A stretch of DNA of 64,000 bases from Beroe forskalii (taxonomy: Eukaryota; Ctenophora; Nuda; Beroida; Beroidae). The stretch is taken from assembly GCA_011033025.1 (NCBI GenBank), contig WFMF01000698.1, positions 1-64,000 of the forward strand, given 5' to 3'. Position numbers and translations under genes: made by a program. Shown here piece by piece: positions 34,101-46,105 of the stretch. The notes beneath the pieces were generated by a model, which was given only the letters and a program-made list of their open reading frames with translations, made no database searches and had not been told where the DNA came from. Every line of letters begins with the position of its first letter. Position 1 is the stretch's first letter.

Positions 34101-35815
34101 ATGCAGGTTTTTCATTCATAAGTTTGTGGCACTGACAGTAATACGAGTGTTTTGTTCTATATTATCTTATTATGAGTGAAAATCAAGCATATTCTCATAT
34201 TAGGTACTGCACTCAGAGATCCATAGAAATGATTGTGTAAATATTGTGTGTTGTGTAAAAGTGTAAAGCCTTCATCTTCTTTTAAAAACATCATTCACTT
34301 ATCGCCATTCCGTCATCTCATCTGAATTTCATCAATTCATAGTGCTTGTCATTCTTACTTATCTGAATTTCATATCGCCAACATTGCTTTATTGCACGTG
34401 TTTGTCACCATTTTGTGTATGTGTTCCAGTGCCTGAGTGGTGTCCTGACCCTGTCATGCGCGATGTATTACGACGCGCAATGGTACTTTTTGCACGTTGA
34501 CACAAGTACAATTGCGCGCCGTAATACGCCGCGCGTGAAAAAGGTTGCTACACCACGTGGTAACTCTGTTATTCTAACTTCCCAGATTTCTACTAACAAT
34601 TTCCCCGTATGTTAGGCGCCGGAGGTACATAGTTCCTTCCCAAAGTTCGGTGACTGACGAAAGATGAAAAACTACCGTGTGACTGCACGTGTGCGCGCGC
34701 GCAGCTGCCACGTGCACCTGTCACGTGACAATCTGTGCCGCGCAATCACGCGCCAACGCTCACGCAACAGAAGGAGAGTACCGTGTGCGCTTTGATTCTG
34801 ACACGGAATATGTTAGAGATGTGTACACTGTACAAAAGTGTTGGTCTTTGTATACAAAACGATGGTCTATAATTATATGATACTGACTCAAGGGCATTTA
34901 ATAGTTTAATGATTATACTTATGTTATTTGGATCTCAGATCTCGACATGTGAACTATGTGATTTGCGATCTGACCCTGATCTCTGTATGATTATGTAAAT
35001 ATATAGAATTATATATTTATTATTTGACAATGATTAATATAAAATGTGATATACGCAAGCCTAGGAATGATACGATTCAGAAAATAGATATAGAGATGCA
35101 TAATGTTGATGAATGAGATATATTATAATAAATAATTAACTTTGTGTATTTAATTTTATACGTGTTTGGTGATATGTGAAGTTAAATTATTAATTAATTG
35201 AATCGTTAAGAAATTATTTTGTTTGCCCCGTATATCATTTCTTCCGCTTTTTATTGCTGATGTTGAATAATTGGATAAATTATGTTCTATTACATTACAT
35301 AATTTAGGAGCTTTGTTGCTGTTTATGCATAGTATTATAGCTGAATTAATTTAAACCAAAACTCAAAAGTAGAGGATTTTATTAAGTTTAATTCAAGAAT
35401 AAGATATCTACAGACAGTCGCATATCTTTTAAGACTATAGGAATGTTATCAAAACTAAATTTTATATCAAATTTGATGTCAATTTTATGTGCATAACTCA
35501 ACCGTAGCTTGGATTTGATGTGAATATGAAATTTTTGAGTATGCCTTGTGAATGTAATATACGTAGGAAAATAAATCAGCATGAAAATGATGCGTTTAAT
35601 ACTTAATAGTGATACGTTTTCAGTACGTACCACTACTATTCATCGATGGAAAGGAAAACCATTATTTTTGTCCATTATGCAATTATGAATTATAACTTGT
35701 AATATTCATTAATCAATATAATCCATTGCCCGCACCCGTATACGTACCCGCTGACAGCAAGTCTGATCTCTCGTTGAATAATTCTTTAAAGGGCGCCATA
35801 CAATGTGACTTTTCA
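31194..35815. other. 4.6-kb AT-rich region without recognised genes
   Basis: No convincing exon on either strand; all open frames are short and lack splice context or similarity. Notable structure: an imperfect hairpin at 34459-34543 (GCGCGATGTATTACGACGCG with its near-complement) and a CG-rich, CACGTG-containing stretch at 34680-34760. It could be intergenic or a large intron. Confidence 0.45.
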
Positions 35816-35824
35816 AATTCACGT

Positions 35825-36570
35825 ACGACACGAAAAAAGGCGCCTGTGCGTCTTTTCTTGCAAAAGAAGACGCGCACGCGTCTTTTATTGCAAACGATTA
35901 AACGAAGACACGCACGCGTCTTTTTTGCAAACGAAGACGCGGCACACGCACGCCGCACGCGTCTTCTTTGCAAACGAAGACGCGGCACACGCACGCGCCA
36001 CGCGTCTTTTTTATTGCAAACGAACGCGAAGATGCGCACGCGTCTTTTTTGCAAACAAAGACGCGCACGCGTCTTTTGCGAATGGGAAGACGCCTGCGCG
36101 TCTTTTTTGCAAACGAAGGCGCGCACGCGTCTTTTCTGCAAACAAAGACGCGCACGCGTCTATTCTTGCGAATGGGAAGACGCCTGCGCGTCTTTCCAAT
36201 TTTTTTTTGCGAAAGACGCGGACGCGCGCGCGTCCTTTCATGCGAAAAAAGACTCGCGCGCGTCCTTTTTCGCGAAAGAAGACGCGCGCGTCCTTTTTCG
36301 CGAAAGAAGACGCGCGCGTCCTTTTTCGCGAAAGAAGACGCGCGCGTCCTTTTTCGCGAAAGAAGACGCGCGCGTCCTTTCTTGCGAAAGAAGACGCATG
36401 CGCCTCGCGCCTTTACTTGCGCAAAAAGATTGTCAGACGTTGTCTGACCATTATTTCGGCGGACGCGCGCGCGCCCGCCGAAGGCGAAGGGGTCAGACAA
36501 CGTCTGACAACAAAAAGACGCGTGCGCGTCTTTTTTTTCGAAAGAAGACATGCGCGCGTCTTTCTTGCCC
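35825..36570. repeat. CG-rich palindromic satellite (GACGCGCACGCGTC)
   Basis: About 20 tandem units of 28-42 bp. Each has a CG-palindrome (GACGCGCACGCGTC or GACGCGCGCGTC) and a CTTTTTTGCGAAAGAA-type spacer, itself a near-palindrome. The 3'-most units are nearly identical (28 bp), the 5' ones diverged. A larger hairpin with GTCAGACGTTGTCTGAC ends sits inside at 36430-36512. The long open frames that cross the array on both strands arise from the repeat and are not genes. It ends at a CCCTAACCAGG motif (36569). Confidence 0.85.
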
Positions 36571-36660
36571 TAACCAGGACCCTGGTTACGCGCACGGAGT
36601 GCGCGGCGCGGCAAGCGCTAAACCAGGGCCCTATTTCTCACCAACAGTTGGTCGTTTTGA
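36566..36660. repeat. CCCTAACCAGG-ended element remnant beside the satellite
   Basis: CCCTAACCAGGACCCTGGTTA, a CG-rich hairpin and CCAGGGCCCTATTTCTCACC parallel the outer end of the large element at 24239 and 54528 (CCCTAACCAGG ... CCCCTATTTCTGACC). It is a short related terminus, not a full copy. Confidence 0.55.
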
Positions 36661-37289
36661 CTGATCGATTTGAACCGTCAAAACGACCATCCAGGAAAAT
36701 GGCGCCGCGCGCTACGTTCATAGTATTTTCTCAGCATTCATCCAGAAATTGACCAATTTTTGTCAGAACTGGATAGCCGGTTTCATGTGAAGTACCAGCA
36801 AAGCACTTCATACACTGTTCCTTCTTGCTTTCTAGTTTCTGTTAAGTCTTTACCAAGTCTTTTAATGCCTTACCAAGGTTCTGTGGTGATGAATAACCAT
36901 TGTTTTGTGTTTCTATACTTTAAAATTATAAAAGTGAAACATTTAAGACTTTTATGCTTGTTCGAATTTTATGCTTGTTTACATCACGCTATTTTGCCAT
37001 TAAAAGCACAGTTTTTCGGTTGTTCTGGTCCTGTAAGATCTCCTTATAATATGTTATCATTTACAGGTTTTCCTTTCCAAGTTTTATTCCTTGGATGCCA
37101 GCTTTATTGGTAGTTTGTTCTTTAAATATAAATATTTTTTCAATAATCCTTCTATACGAAATAAGTTTAAGCTTATTTAAGGCAAAATACTTTCCATGAG
37201 TCAATGAATGTGATTATTCCTTTGAAGCTATAAATGCTTCTTGATGCCTTATTCATATTGTAGTAAGCCTTCACATCTATCTACTTATC
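36661..37289. other. Intergenic, no gene recognised
   Basis: AT-rich sequence with no supported exon. A hairpin GTCGTTTTGACTGATCGATT / GAACCGTCAAAACGAC lies at 36650-36688. Confidence 0.45.
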
Positions 37290-37843
37290 TAGTTTTGCTT
37301 TTTGGTGTCACTTGATATATGTCTATCTGAGGGAAATATTGCCCTCTTCATTCTTCACAAAATTTATATTCTGTCATTTTCAATTGGTAATCAAATTTAT
37401 ACTGAAAATTTCACCTACTTTTTTAGCTATTAGAGGCAAACTTCAATTCGATTCAATTCAATTATATGTTTTACAGCACAATTGGATAAAATATACTGCT
37501 TCTAATTATAAAGGAGGCTTCTCTGGTTGTGCTGAGGGAAAGCACCAACGCAATCATTAAGACTGTTGAAAGGGCCACCCCCAATTTCCTACTTTATCCT
37601 TCACTATATCAACATATATCTATTTTGTTTGTTATCTATTTTAATGCAAGTTTTCAGTGAACACTTGACATAGTTTTGGTGCCACTTGACATGCCTACTT
37701 GTGGTGAATCATTTGCTAATTTTTATGTCCAATATGAACATGTATTTATTTCCACCATGTGGCTCAGTGTTTATAGCCTTCATTAAGTCATTACACCATA
37801 TCATTTTTGGTGTCTCATTATGCTTTTTTTTGGATCTGCCTAG

Positions 37844-38008
37844 ATGTTTGATGAAGGCACTCTTTCATGGATTCCATCAAAGATCATGGATGGAGGTTGT
37901 TTTGTGGCTTGACTTTCAGAAAGAAGAAGTCAAGCCAGAAAACTCTCCAACAGCTCCATCTATGGTCTGTATTTGTTCTACTAAGAAGAGTAGAAGACTA
38001 GCTTTTAG
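37844..38008 (+). other. Possible exon inside the decayed repeat
   Basis: A 165-bp segment between a good acceptor (TTTTTTTTGGATCTGCCTAG) and a strong donor (TTTTAG|GTATGTG) with one open frame (C-L-M-K-A-L-F-H-G ... K-K-S-R-R-L-A-F). The protein is not recognised, and this could be chance. Confidence 0.25.
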
Positions 38009-38487
38009 GTATGTGATTTTATCCTTCACCTAGTTTACCTAGTTTTGGTGCCACTTGATATGTCTATTTGAGGCAATAGCATTACCCAATTTTTTGACCA
38101 ATATGAACAATTTCAATCTAGTTTATTGAAAATTTTGACTGAAACTTTTCTTTGTTCTGGTGCCACTTGGCACATGGCCTATTTGAGGCAAAATCTTGCC
38201 CAACCTTCATGCCTAATTATAAGAACATGTATTTTATGTTAGTTTCAATCCTATTTATTTTCACAGACAAATTTTAATGCAAATTTCATCTAGTTTTGCT
38301 CACCGTTGAGACAAAAAATCGCCTTATTTATATCCCCAATATGAACAGCCATTTTTGCTGTTTTCAAACTGCATTATTGTAGACTTTCACTGGCAATTTT
38401 ATTTAATTTTGATGCCACTTAATTTTTTCTGTCTGAGTCAAAAGGCAAAGTTTCACCACAGGAATAGACGACCAAAATAAGTTTCCA

Positions 38488-38612
38488 TTAGCCTCCATGG
38501 AGGCTGAGTGGAGGCTAATGTCAAGAATTAGTTCCATGGAGGCTTATGCAATAAGCTATTTTTTTAAATAGCCAAATAGCCTCCACTATGGAGGCTAATG
38601 AAGGCTAATCTT
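38488..38612. repeat. Short inverted and direct repeats of GCCTCCATGGAGGC
   Basis: GCCTCCATGGAGGCT, TGGAGGCTAATG and GCCTCCACTATGGAGGCTAA recur in both orientations within 125 bp, flanked by CCACAGGAA (38456) and TTCCTGTGG (38621), which may be short terminal repeats of a small element. Confidence 0.55.
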
Positions 38613-39208
38613 GGTCATGTTCCTGTGGTAAAACTTTGACAGTCAAAATATAACGCTCTTTATTCTGCACAATCTCACAATATTAGCTTGTGTCTTCTAT
38701 ATTTTTCTATCAAGTCAATTGTAATTTTCCTATCAAGTCAATTGTAAGTTTATTGTAAGCTTTGCTAGAAATTTAATCAAGTTTTTTGTTGTCTATTTGA
38801 GGCAAAATATTGCCCACTTTATACTCAACAATTCAGTGCCTATGCATTGCCCAATTTTTTACCCAATATACCTAAACATTTATGTCATGTCATTTTCATG
38901 ACATTTTATGTCATTTTCATGAATTGAATTGAATCATTCTAGTCTACTATAAATTTTCAGTGAAAAGTTTACTTAGTAATTAGTTCTCAGTGCCACTTGG
39001 CATGCCTATTTGAGGCAAGATGGTCCACTTTCCCAGCTAATATAGTAATATGAACCTGGATTTATGTAATATTTAATTCCTTTCATTGTGAGCTTTCTTT
39101 GACAATAAGTTTTACTTAGTTTCTGGTACCTCTTGATATGTCTATTTGAGGCAAAATAGAGATCAACTTTTGAATCCAGACCAATAGTTTTTGGTTTCAA
39201 TTGATATT

Positions 39209-39828
39209 TCACAAGAGTTGCGAGTTTTGTACAATGGATCCATTGGATCCATCATGTCCGGTGGATGTCCATTGGACATCCAATGGACAACCATCGCACA
39301 TGATGTCCATTGGTAAAATTGTCCAATGGTTTTCAAAGGATCCTATGGACCTAGGGGATCCATTTTTGATGTTCAATGGACATGTTCAATGATCGAATGG
39401 ACACAATCACCAAACATCAGTCTGGTATTTTTGTTCAATGGATCCATTGCGTCCAATGGATTCATTGTGTCCATTGAACACTATTGGACATGTCCATTGG
39501 ATACATTGCACATTGGATCCAATGGGCACAATGTGCAATGGATCCAATGGACACGTCCAATGGTGTTCAATGGACACAATGGATCCATTGGATCCAATGG
39601 ACGCAATGGATCCATTGAACAAAAATACCAAACCATGTTTGGTGATTGTGTCCATTCTATCCACTCAGATTGATCTATTGAACATGTCCATTGATCATCA
39701 AAAAATGGCCTAATGGACTTATCGGATCCATTGGACAATGGACATAATGTTCAATGGATGTCAAATGGACGTCCATTGGACATGATGGATCCAATGCATC
39801 CATTGGACAAAATTCAAAACTCTTGTGA
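39209..39828. mobile_element. 620-bp foldback element built of ATGGATCCATTGG motifs
   Basis: Both ends read TCACAAGAGTTNNGANTTTTGT in inverted orientation. Nearly all the interior is made of interlocking TCCATTGGA, GGATCCAATGG and TGTCCAATGG motifs in both orientations, with a larger mirror symmetry as well: the ATCACCAAACATCAG ... TATTTTTGTTCAATGG block at 39408-39436 returns inverted at 39612-39650. The centre lies near 39520. Open frames rich in M-D-P-L are products of the repeat. Confidence 0.8.
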
Positions 39829-41554
39829 CCCTTTTACCGATGTGTCTATTTTATACAAACTGTTGTCCACTTTTAACTCCAGACTATGACCATTCCATTG
39901 ATTCCATTCCATTAAGGGGGAACAGAGGAGCGCCCTTAAAGACAACAAAGAATTTAACATTAAGGGGTCTAAAAGAGCCAATTGTATCTATATGTGTTCA
40001 GTTCATTCAATTACCGGAGGACTTTTTCACTTTTTACTCTGTAACGTGTAAGTTTGTTTTGCTGAAATTTCATTGTGTTTCTTGTATACCTAACTAGTAA
40101 CTTTATTTGAATTTTTAGTTGCAAATATGTCAGGTTTTGGTCATATATTCGTCCAGTCATAGTGGAGCACTATACTAGGTATGGGGCATTCCTTGTCGGT
40201 CACTGTATGATTTTCTTCATAGTGCGCCTTGGGACCATCTGATTCCAGATTTTATTTATCTCCATAATATTACGTCTTCTATAATACTACTAATAATTCT
40301 GCTCTTTTAATATCTGCCCAAATGTATCGCCACAGTCGCCAATGAATCCTAATGAATAATCCATATCCCAACCATTAACCAAACCTCACTTGTAGCCAGC
40401 CAATGTAGCTGTGGATGATAATCACATGATTTTCGAATGCTTCAGACGATAACACTATCGTTCATGATTATAACGTTTAAATTTCAACCTCTTTGAGCCA
40501 TAGCACAGGTTTTGGTAATGGTGTGGTGAGGGTTAGAGTTTGGATAAGGGTTCATAGTCAACTGTAATATGCAGCAAACCCATCGCTGATTATGGAAATT
40601 CACGTAGGTATTCATTGCGGACAGTGGCGACAGTGAATGTAGTGGATCATCGTCGAAATTGGTGATAGTCAATAACCATTACCTACTATGGGTGTTTGGC
40701 GATCTTCAAGGGCGCTAGGAGATCACGATTTATATTGAAGACAGTGAGTGTCGCCAATGAATGTCAATCAATGTTTATCACTGTCGCTTTTGATGACAAT
40801 GGCGATACAAATTGCCGATTGGCGATATTTCCAATAATATCTGACACTTTGCCTACCATTCGTTGCATATATCGTCTCGTTTCCTGATGCCAATTGATTG
40901 TCGATTTCATGGTCCACTTCCTTCTGGATTTTAATTATGTAAATATGAATAGCAGGATTGTTGAATATTTCTTATTAAGCCAAGTTATTTCATATTTACT
41001 ACTTATCTATTTTGTACATTGCAGATTTAAGTTTACGATTTTGAAAAATTGATTTTATTCTGAATTCTTAGGCATATTTCAACTTTATACAATCAAATTT
41101 GAGGCATGGGCCCATGGATTGCTGACGACTTCCTGGATTTCACGCAAGAAACAGCAGAGCATTGGATTGACGATATTACCAATATATTATAACGTGACTT
41201 GAAGGTACTTTGTTATCTTTAATCCATTAAAATTATGCGTTATGTGCTTATGTTATAAAAATGATTAATCATGTCGGTTAAATTGAAGCAATAAAAGTTG
41301 AGAGCAATAAAAGTTCTGTCCGAATATTTGTTTACAAAAAGGTTGTGAGACAACAAAAAAATTATAAAAACGTGTAACATTGCTATTGCGGCATTTGTGA
41401 TTATACAGAAAAGATTTAGATTCTTTTCAGAAATATTCTTCGTTCATTTTTCCGTACTCTAAACAGAAAATTAAAAATGCAGAGTATCTTAATTATAATT
41501 TCGTAAGAGCATTAATTAATTCTTCCGTGCCGCCTATGCAAACAGGGGGAAATT
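39829..41554. other. Intergenic, no supported gene
   Basis: Loose repeats of GTCGCCAATGAAT / GGCGACAGTGAAT in both orientations occur at 40330-40830. A small open segment at 41105-41192 (start ATGGGCCCATGG, acidic 28-residue product) is followed by a possible donor but has no recognised family. ATTATAACGTGACTTGAAG at 41187-41205 recurs at 48572. Confidence 0.4.
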
Positions 41555-44500
41555 GGCTCCCCTATTCCCGAGATCTAAATACAGAGTTCACCGTACGGAG
41601 GCTTCCCCCTAAACCTGGGATCACCTCTTATCACGGACTCCCCTGTACACTGCTCCCCTTAATCTAGGGCTCCTCCGATTTCCCGGGGCTCACCTCTATA
41701 CCCGGTCTCGCCCATACCAGACTCACCCTATTGCCGGGCTTCACCATACCAGGCTCCACCGGACCTCGGGCTTCACCAATGCCTTGGGATAACCCCGATA
41801 CAGGGGATCACCGTACCAGGCTCACCCTTACCTTGGGGCTTGCCATACAGGCTCACCTGATCCTCGGGCTTCACGGATGTTCTGGGATAACCCCGATACA
41901 GGGGCTCACCCGTACCAGACTCACCCTATCTTGGGCTTCACCATACCAGGCTCCACCGAACCTCGGGCTTCACAGATGTTCTGGGCTCACCCTCAAACAT
42001 GGCATCACCCATACCAGGCTCACCCTTACATTGGGCTTCACCGTACCTGGCTCAACCTTATCCTGGGCTACACTGATGTTCTGGGCTATCCCTGAAACAT
42101 GGGATCACCCATACCAGGCTCACCCTTACCTTGGGCTTCACCGTACTTGGCTCCACCTAATCCTAGGCTCCACCATAACTTGGGCTCACCCTGAAACATG
42201 GGATCGCCCATACGAGGCTCACCCTTACCTTGGGCTTCACCTTACTTGGCTCCACCTTATCCTGGGCTTCGCCATAGCTTGGGCTCCCCCACACTTATTT
42301 GGGCTCCCCCTACCAACTCGGGCTCCCCTATACTAACTCGGGCTCCCCCACACCAACTTGGGCTCCCATATACCAATTTGGGCTCCCCCATACCAATTTG
42401 GGCTCCCCCATACTCCCATACTAACTAGGGCTCCCCATACTAACTCGGGCTCCCCCATACTAACTCGGGCTCCTCCATACTAACTCAGGCTCCCCCACAC
42501 TAACTCGGGCTCCCCCATACTACCTCGGGCTTTACCACATGTTACGTGTCCCTGTTTGTTCGCGCTTGCGCGCGCAAAATAAGGCTCCGTAACATGGAGT
42601 AACCTCGGGCTCCCCCATACTAACTCAGGCTCCCCCATATTAACTCGGGCTCCCCCGTGCAGTACGGGCTCCCCCATACCAACTTGGGCTCCCCCGTTCT
42701 AATCGGGCTCCCCCATACCAACTTAGGCTCCCCCGTGCTGTTCGGGCTCCCCCATACCAACTTGGGCTCCCCCGTTCTGTTCGGTCTCCCCCATACCAAC
42801 TTGGGCTCCCCCGTGCTGTTCGGGCTCCCCCATACTAACTTGGGCTCCCCCGTGCTGTTCGGGTTCCCCCATACTAACATGGGCTCCCCCGTGCTTTTCG
42901 GGCTCCCCAAACCCAACTTGGGCTCCCCGTGCTGTTCGGGCTCCCCCATAACTTGGGCTCCCCCGTTCTGTTCGGGCTCCCCCACCAACTTGGGCTCCCC
43001 CGTTCTGTTCGGTCTCCCCATACCAACTTGGGCTCCCCGTGCTGTTCAGGCTCCCCCATACTAACTTGGGCTCCCCGTGCTGTTCAGGTTCCCCATATAA
43101 CATGGGCTCCCCATTGCTTTCGGGCTCCCCCATACCAACTTGGGCTCCCCATTGCTGTTCGGGCTCCCCATACCAACAGGCTCCCCATTGCTTTTCGGGC
43201 TCCCCCATACCAACAGGGGCTCCCCATACCAAGTCGTGCTCCCCATAATGTTCAGGCTCCCCATACCAACTCAGACTCCAACACACTGTTAGTGCTGCCA
43301 TGACACAATCTTAGGCATCCATGCACTATTTATACTCCCCATGCCTATTTTGGACTTTGGGATCCCCCTTCCTTTCAGTATAAGGGCTCTCTATTTGACT
43401 CAGGCTCTCCATCTACGTACGTCGGCTCTCCATACAGTTTTAAATGAAAAACATTATGAATAGTACTAAATCAATGGATTCAATTAAATTGAAAAATTAG
43501 AATCAGGAATCCCAATGAATTAATTCTAAACAGTATTAGGAAATTTGAATAACATGATTATTGACTATTATTATTAAGAGAACTTTGGATAATTGATAAA
43601 ATCTTTGTAAGCGTCACTTCGTGCTTAGGAAAAGCCCGCCTCTGACACCCCAGAAAACCAGTAGATTAGGAAAGGGGCACGAGGGCGAGCCCTCGTTATT
43701 CAAATTTTCCAGCTCGCAATACCCTGAAAGCTCTAATTGGGACTGCTCCATGCGGGGCAATATCCTACGTATCAGAGGCCTTTCCGGGTTCACTGTCTGA
43801 TAGAGAAGTTGTGTTATCCAGCAAAGTCTTGGACCAGCTGATGGTTCCAGGGGATCTAATTCTGGCCGATAAGGGCTTCTCGGTGCAAGACATTTGTCCT
43901 GATGGTAATTATACGTTAATTAAGGCGTACCCTTTTTCTATTTTTTCATTCACCTAGTTTGGAACGATTTTTGTCTTCAAAAGCCCGGACAGAACGGGGG
44001 AGCCCAAGTTGCTATGGGGGAGCCCGAACAGTACGGGGGAGCCCATGTGAGTATAGGGGAGCCCGAACAGCACGGGGGAGCCCAAGTTGGTATGGGAGAG
44101 CCCGAACAGCACGGGGGGCCCTTGTTAGTATGGGGGAGGCCGAACAGCACGGGGGAGCCCATGTTAGTATAGGGGAGCCCAAACAGTACGGGGGAGCCCA
44201 AGTTGGCATGGTGGAGCCCCTAAATTGGTTTGGGGAGGAATAGAACGGGGGGGGCTAAGTTGCTATGGGGATTTTGGGGAGCCTATGTGAACAGGAGCCT
44301 GAACAGCACGGGGGAGGCTGCCAGGCGGAGAGCCAACAGCACGGGGGCCCTATAGTAAAGGGGGGCCCTGAGGAGCACATGGGGGCCCAAGTCTGTATGA
44401 GGGAGCCCAACAGTACAAGGGAGACTGTATGGGGAGCCCAACAAATGAGGAGGGGGGGGAGCCCAACAGAACGGGGAGCTCCAAGTTGGCTGGGGCCCAG

Positions 44501-46078
44501 AAGTTAGTATGGGGGCCTGAGGCATGGGGTAGCCTGAGGGGCGGGGAAGGGAGTTGGTATGGGGCAGCCTTGAGTTAGTGTGGGGAGCCTAAGGTAGTGG
44601 GGAGCCCGAACAGAACGGGGGAGCCCAATTGGTATGGGGAGCCTGGGGTTAGTATGGGGAGCCCTGAGTTAGTATGGGGGCCTGAGTTGTATGGGGGAGC
44701 CCAGTTAGTATGGGGCCCAGCCTGAGTTAGTGTGGGGGAGCCCAAGGTTGTGGAACGGGGGAGCCCAAGTTGGTATGGGGGAGCCCGAACAAAATGGGGA
44801 GCCCAAGTTGGTATGGGGGAGCCTGAACAGCACGAGGGAGCCCAAGTTGGTATGGGGAACCCGAACAGCACGGGGAGCCCAAGTTGGTATGGGGGGCCAA
44901 GTTGGTATGGGGCCCAGACAGCAGCACGGGGGAGCCCAAGTTGGTATGGGGGAGCCTGAACAGCACGAGGCCGTTGGGTGGAGTTGACTGGGGGGCCAAG
45001 TTGGTATGGGGAGCCTGTACTGTATGGGATGAGTGTGGTATGGGGCCTGGGTTGGTATGGGGTAGCCTGAGTTGGTATGGAGGCCCGAGGTAGTAGCCTG
45101 GGTTGGTGTGGGCCAGCCTGAGTTGGTATGGGGAGCCCTAGTTAGTAATGGGGGGGGCCGTTGGTATGGGGGGTATGGAGTATTATGGGGGGTATAGCCC
45201 AAATTTATTATATGGGGCCCAAGTTGGTGCGGGGGAGCCCGAGTTAGTATAGGAGCCCGAGTTGATGGGTGGATGTATAGGGGAGCCCAAGTTATCATAG
45301 GGGAGCCTGGAGTTGGTAGGGGGAGCCCAAATAAGTGTGGGGGAGCCCAAGCTATGGCGAATCCCAGGATAAGGTGGAGCCAAGTACGGTAAAGCCCAAG
45401 GTAGGGTGAGCCTCGTATGGGCGATCCCATGTTTCAGGGTGAGCCCAAGTTATGGTGGAGCCTAGGATTAGGGTGGAGCCAAGTACGGTGAAGCCCAAAG
45501 GTAAGGGTGAGCCTGCTATGGGTGATCCCATGTTTCAGGGATAGCCCAGAACATCAGTGTAGCCCAGGATAAGGTGGAGCCAGGTACGGTGAAGCCCAAT
45601 GTGGGTGAGCCTGGTATGGGTGATGCCATGTTTGAGGGTGAGCCCAGTACATCAGTGAAGCCCGAGGTTCGGTGGAGCCTGGTATGGTGAAGCCCAAGAT
45701 AAGGGTGAGTCTGGTACGGGTGAGCCCCTGTATCAGGGTTATCCCAGAACATCCGTGAAGCCCGAGGATCGGGTGAGCCTGGTATGGCGAAGCTCAAGGT
45801 AAGGGTGAGCCTGGTACGGGTGAGCCCCTGTATCGGGGTTATCCCAAGGCATTGGTGAAGCCCGAGGTCCGGTGGAGCCTGGTATGGCGAAGCCCAGCAA
45901 TAGGGTGAGTCTGGTATGGGCGAGACCGGGTATAGAGGTGAGCCCCGGACAATCGGGGGATCCCTAGATGAGGGGGAGCGGTGTATAGGGGAGCTTTCAT
46001 AAGAGGTTATCCCATGTGTAGGGGAAGCTTTGGTACGGTGAACTCTGTAATTTGTGATACCTAGAATAGGGGGAGCCC
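41555..46078. mobile_element. 4.5-kb giant foldback element with tandem-repeat arms
   Basis: The left arm (41555-43450) and right arm (43960-46078) are inverted copies: GGGATCACCTCTTATCA and the CAGAGTTCACCGTACGG block at the left return as complements at the right. Each arm is itself tandem: an outer zone of GGCTTCACCGTACC/GGCTCACCCTTACC units and an inner zone of about 39-bp units (GGGCTCCCCCATACCAACTT plus a CCCCGTGCTGTTCG half). The 0.5-kb centre is unique and holds a DDE transposase fragment. Because 39 is a multiple of three, long frames run through the arms in several phases; they are not genes. Left and right boundaries are set by where the arm similarity stops. Confidence 0.85.
43700..43945 (+). 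pseudogene. DDE_Tnp_4-type transposase fragment at foldback centre
   Basis: In one frame from about 43715 the sequence reads R-Y-S-N-F ... N-T-L-K-A-L-I-G-T-A-P-C-G, then Y-V-S-E-A-F-P-G-S-L-S-D-R-E, then P-G-D-L-I-L-A-D-K-G-F. This is the order and spacing of the DDE_Tnp_4 domain (Harbinger/IS4EU-type nuclease family): the N-T-x-K-x-L-I-G-x-x-P-x-G strand, the P-G-S-x-S-D turn and the catalytic second Asp in A-D-x-G-F. Upstream, around 43650, the frame is broken by stops, and the remaining catalytic acidic residue region downstream is lost. So this is a relic of about 70 residues, and it marks the foldback element as derived from a DDE_Tnp_4 transposon. Confidence 0.8.
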
Positions 46079-46105
46079 TTGTCACCAAAACGGATACATG
46101 GGCTC

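Larger units (their letters stand above)
37290..39215 (+). repeat. Decayed tandem repeat, unit about 200-370 bp
   Basis: The block GGTGCCACTTGRYATGYCTA followed by TTTGAGGCAAAATATTGCCC recurs in diverged form at about 37308, 37679, 38049, 38159, 38410, 38790, 38990 and 39127. Between blocks an AATATGAACATGTATTTATTT and a TTTTCAGTGAAAA segment also repeat. It is an old tandem array of a unit that includes an intron-like polypyrimidine and AG. Confidence 0.7.

Noticed and set aside
35713-36752. Long open frames (up to 315 codons) through the CG-rich array on both strands
   Set aside because: They exist in several phases and on both strands because the repeat lacks stop codons; composition is pure repeat translation (A-R-V-F-F, R-K-K-T-R-A).
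39201-39738. Overlapping frames rich in M-D-P-L at 39.2-39.7 kb
   Set aside because: Products of the ATGGATCC-type motif in all phases; no splice sites or conserved protein.
41731-45430. Long Gly/Pro/Leu-rich open frames in the 41-46 kb arms
   Set aside because: The 39-bp unit is a multiple of three and stop-free in several phases, giving collagen-like artefacts on both strands.
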